DNA of 64,000 nt from Candidatus Flexicrinis affinis. GTDB taxonomy: Bacteria; Chloroflexota; Anaerolineae; Aggregatilineales; Phototrophicaceae. Positions 62,030 through 64,000 of this stretch are shown here, piece after piece (positions within the stretch are counted from its first letter, which is position 1; each line of letters starts with the position of its first letter). The translations under genes were made by a program, and so were the position numbers. The stretch is taken from contig JADJWE010000001.1 of NCBI GenBank assembly GCA_016716525.1, forward strand, positions 248,001 through 312,000. Reading direction: 5' to 3'. The notes below the pieces were generated by a model. It had not been told where the DNA came from and searched no databases. It saw only the letters and a program-made list of their open reading frames with translations.

Positions 62030-63208
62030 TTACGTCCGGTAGCGCATGATGATCGGCTTCATGCGCTCCAACGCTTCCTTCAGCAGTTCATCGGATTGCA
62101 GTACGCTGATGCGCAAATAGCCGCCCCAATTCTCGCCGAAACCGGTGCCGGGGAAGATCAGCACGCGGCCTTCGGCCAGCAGCAGGTACGACAACTCGGT
62201 GGCGTGGATGCCTGTAGACGAGCTGTTCGTCCATAGGAAGAACGCGCCGCGCGGATCGCTGTAGTCGAGACCCATCGCGCTCAGGCCGTCCATCATGATC
62301 TGACGGCGGCGTGCGTAGATGCGCTGGAATTCGTGAATGGCTTCGTCCGGCCCAGTGATCGCCGCCAGCGCCGCCCATTGGCTGATGCTGGCCGCGGGCC
62401 CGGTGGTGATCGCCTTGACGCGCGCCATCGCGTCGATGAAGTTCACCGGCGCGGCGACATAGCCGACCCGGAACCCGGTCATCGCATAGGCTTTGGAGAA
62501 CCCGTTGAGGGTGATTGTGCGATCCTCCATGCCCGGCAGCGAGCCGATGCTGAAGTGCTTCCAGTCATCGTAGACGAACTTCTCGTAAATCTCGTCCGAG
62601 ATCACGATCAGATTGTGACGCTTGGCAATCTCGGCGATCTGGCGCAGACGGTCTTCGGTGACGATGCCGCCGGTCGGGTTCATCGGCGTGATGATCAGGA
62701 TGGCTTTGGTTCGCGGCGTAATCGCCGCTTCGACCGCTTCGGGCCGCAGGTTGAAGGCGTCCTCATGGTCGGTCGGGACCAGCACGAACGAGCCGCCCGC
62801 GCTTTCGATCGCCTCATCGTACGTCGTGTAGCGCGGATCGGGCACAAGCACCTCGTCGCCCGGGTCGAGCAGCGCCTGCATGATCAGGTACAGCGCCTCC
62901 TGACCGCCGGTCGTGACGATCACGTTCTCGCGCGTAATCGACAGGCCGTTCTCGCGGCGCAGTTTCGCCGCGATCGCCTCGCGCAGGTCAGGCATGCCGA
63001 TGACCGGAGTCGTGGCGATGGCTTGCCGGCGTATGGCGTCCTCGACCGCCGACAGAATGTGCGCGGGTGTGGGCAAATCGGGATCGCCGCGCCCGAGCGC
63101 GATGGCGTCGGGATACTGCGCGGTCAACTCCATCAGCTTATACCGAAGTTGCGTACCGTTCGCCGCAACGGCGCGTACGTTCTCCGGGACGTTGGATTCC
63201 AAAGACAT
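62030..63208 (-). CDS. PLP-dependent aminotransferase, class I/II (fold type I)
   Basis: A 392-residue aminotransferase. PLP Lys239 is in NGFSKAYAMTG, Asp205 in VISDEIYEKF, the NPTG motif at 177-180 and the phosphate-site Arg in FRVGY are in place, so it is expected to be active. ATG 63208 (MSLESNVPEN) lies four bases after the stop of the short paralogue. It most resembles aspartate/tyrosine aminotransferases of the AAT-I group. It probably removes the amino group of the amino acid liberated by the island's hydrolases. Confidence 0.93.
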   Translation of the reverse strand: MSLESNVPENVRAVAANGTQLRYKLMELTAQYPDAIALGRGDPDLPTPAHILSAVEDAIRRQAIATTPVIGMPDLREAIAAKLRRENGLSITRENVIVTTGGQEALYLIMQALLDPGDEVLVPDPRYTTYDEAIESAGGSFVLVPTDHEDAFNLRPEAVEAAITPRTKAILIITPMNPTGGIVTEDRLRQIAEIAKRHNLIVISDEIYEKFVYDDWKHFSIGSLPGMEDRTITLNGFSKAYAMTGFRVGYVAAPVNFIDAMARVKAITTGPAASISQWAALAAITGPDEAIHEFQRIYARRRQIMMDGLSAMGLDYSDPRGAFFLWTNSSSTGIHATELSYLLLAEGRVLIFPGTGFGENWGGYLRISVLQSDELLKEALERMKPIIMRYRT

Positions 63209-63212
63209 CGGA

Positions 63213-63929
63213 CTAACCCTCGCCTTCAGTGATGCCAAGCGCGGCCCACTGCGACACACTCGTCGTGCAGATCGTCATACTCTGCTTGTAGGCGCGCAGC
63301 TTGCCAGCCATCGATGAGCCGGCCATCCAGCCAACGCGCCACCCGGGCAGGGCACTCGATAAGCTGCCGATGCTGACGACACGCGGCGCAAGCGCCTCGC
63401 GCTGAGCAGGGTGCATCGACGCGGCGCCGGATGTATCGAAGACCACCCACCATCCATTGCTGTCAGCAACTTGGGTGAGCCGGGCAATCGTTGAAAGATC
63501 GCTGGCGGCGCTCAGTACAACCACGGCGTCACCGGACACACCCGCTTCACCGGATACGACCAGCGCGCCGAGCAGCACACCCGCCGCATGCACTTCTGGC
63601 AGACCGTCCGGGCAGATGATCGTCGTGCCGGGCTTGACCAGTAGCTTGAGCGCGACGAATCGCGCTTCGGTTGCGCCGCACGTAATGGTGACGTCGCCGG
63701 CACCGTATTCGACCTCGAAGCGTTCTTTGAGGAACCGGACCGCATACTCTCGCAGGGGCAGGATGCCGGGCCGGTCGGTGTAATGGGTGTGTCCGTCAGC
63801 CATCGCTTGCACGGCGGCCTTCGCGACGCGTTCCGGCACGTCTGCGCGGACGACCGTGTCATCCGGTGCGGGCAGGTTTGCGACCCGCGCGGCAAGCGGC
63901 CTCGCCAGCGTTTGGACTGGGTTCGTCAT
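63213..63929 (-). CDS. Truncated aminotransferase-like protein without PLP lysine
   Basis: A 238-residue protein resembling the large domain of the neighbouring aminotransferase. It keeps the THYTDRPGILPLREY start, the CGATEAR loop (84-90), Asp165 (FDTSG) and the PGWRVGWMAG and TTSVSQWAAL blocks, but the segment before PGWRVGW reads SLSSAL where the paralogue has FSKAYAMT, so the lysine is gone. NPTG is missing and the protein stops where the C-terminal domain should begin. Reading frame and codon use are intact and its ATG overlaps the upstream stop (ATGA), which argues for a living gene, perhaps a partner subunit; a decaying pseudogene is the alternative. Confidence 0.8.
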   Translation of the reverse strand: MTNPVQTLARPLAARVANLPAPDDTVVRADVPERVAKAAVQAMADGHTHYTDRPGILPLREYAVRFLKERFEVEYGAGDVTITCGATEARFVALKLLVKPGTTIICPDGLPEVHAAGVLLGALVVSGEAGVSGDAVVVLSAASDLSTIARLTQVADSNGWWVVFDTSGAASMHPAQREALAPRVVSIGSLSSALPGWRVGWMAGSSMAGKLRAYKQSMTICTTSVSQWAALGITEGEG

Positions 63930-64000
63930 ACGACTACCTCTCGATCGAATGGGAACCCAATGCCGAGCTTGCCGGCCAGTTCCGCAAGTTGATCGAAGAT
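63926..64000 (-). CDS. C-terminal end of a gene cut by the window edge
   Basis: An open frame from 64000 to TGA at 63926-63928 encodes the last 24 residues (ending LGIGFPFDREVVV). The stop overlaps the next start as ATGA (63926-63929), the same coupling used throughout this operon, which is good evidence that it is the upstream member. The product cannot be identified from so little. Confidence 0.65.
   Translation of the reverse strand: MFDQLAELAGKLGIGFPFDREVVV

Noticed and set aside
55569..63208. Ectoine degradation operon (doeA, doeB, aminotransferase)
   Set aside because: M24, AstE/AspA-type and aminotransferase genes fit superficially, but the aminotransferase is class I rather than the class III type of DoeD, no DoeC-type aldehyde dehydrogenase is present, and several extra hydrolases are unexplained; kept only as one hypothesis.

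Overview
The window is GC-rich bacterial DNA packed with carbohydrate ABC importers, sugar-responsive repressors, Gfo/Idh-type oxidoreductases and peptidase/amidohydrolase genes. Gene style and content (many MalFG-type permease pairs, solute-binding proteins whose mature N-terminus begins Gln-Asp, DUF624 protein, feo operon with a FeoC-like protein, very frequent ATGA stop/start overlaps) fit an Anaerolineae-like member of the Chloroflexota. That placement is inference; there is no rRNA or tRNA in the window to test it.

Layout. (1) 1-6040, minus: an AraR-like GntR/LacI hybrid regulator with its own promoter and operator, then solute-binding protein, two permeases, the only MalK-type ATPase in the window, and a truncated PHP-domain metallohydrolase at the window edge. 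(2) 6115-15509, minus: a uronate (pectin-type) locus: solute-binding protein, permeases, DUF624/YesL-like protein, oxidoreductase, uronate isomerase UxaC, tagaturonate epimerase UxaE, second oxidoreductase. (3) 15549-21308: a two-promoter, two-operator control region and a divergent plus-strand operon of LacI repressor, DHDPS-family lyase, old-yellow-enzyme reductase and two oxidoreductases. (4) 21321-24663, minus: a third importer with a Tat-type binding protein. (5) 25277-30842, minus: an unrecognised conserved-looking protein, a NarL-type two-component pair, an Asp-box repeat protein and a small membrane protein. (6) 31028-39119, minus: a xylo-oligosaccharide locus (GH8 exo-oligoxylanase, GH3, permeases, binding protein, LacI repressor, two LacI operators). 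(7) 39169-40688, plus: creatininase-family and SDR genes. (8) 40847-44441, plus: Fur, two FeoA, FeoB, FeoC-like and a clear terminator. (9) 44512-46383, plus: lone TreZ. (10) 46447-51452, plus: RbsBAC-type importer and FGGY kinase. (11) 51459-64000, minus: a compact run of M32, MFS, amidohydrolase, M24, M14, dihydroorotase-family, M20, aspartoacylase-family, aminotransferase, truncated aminotransferase-like and the tail of one more gene.

How it works together. Regions 1-6 and 10 look like a plant-polysaccharide utilisation zone: oligosaccharides are imported by several binding-protein/permease sets that probably share one ATPase, and are processed by UxaC/UxaE (galacturonate and glucuronate) or by GH8/GH3/kinase (xylan side). 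All five binding-protein genes are followed by a strong stem-loop before the transporter genes, which suggests differential mRNA stability as a general rule here. The most original parts are the LacI-controlled lyase/OYE/oxidoreductase operon and the amidohydrolase-peptidase island, which contains an aminotransferase-like protein without the PLP lysine and an M24 protein that has lost metal ligands.
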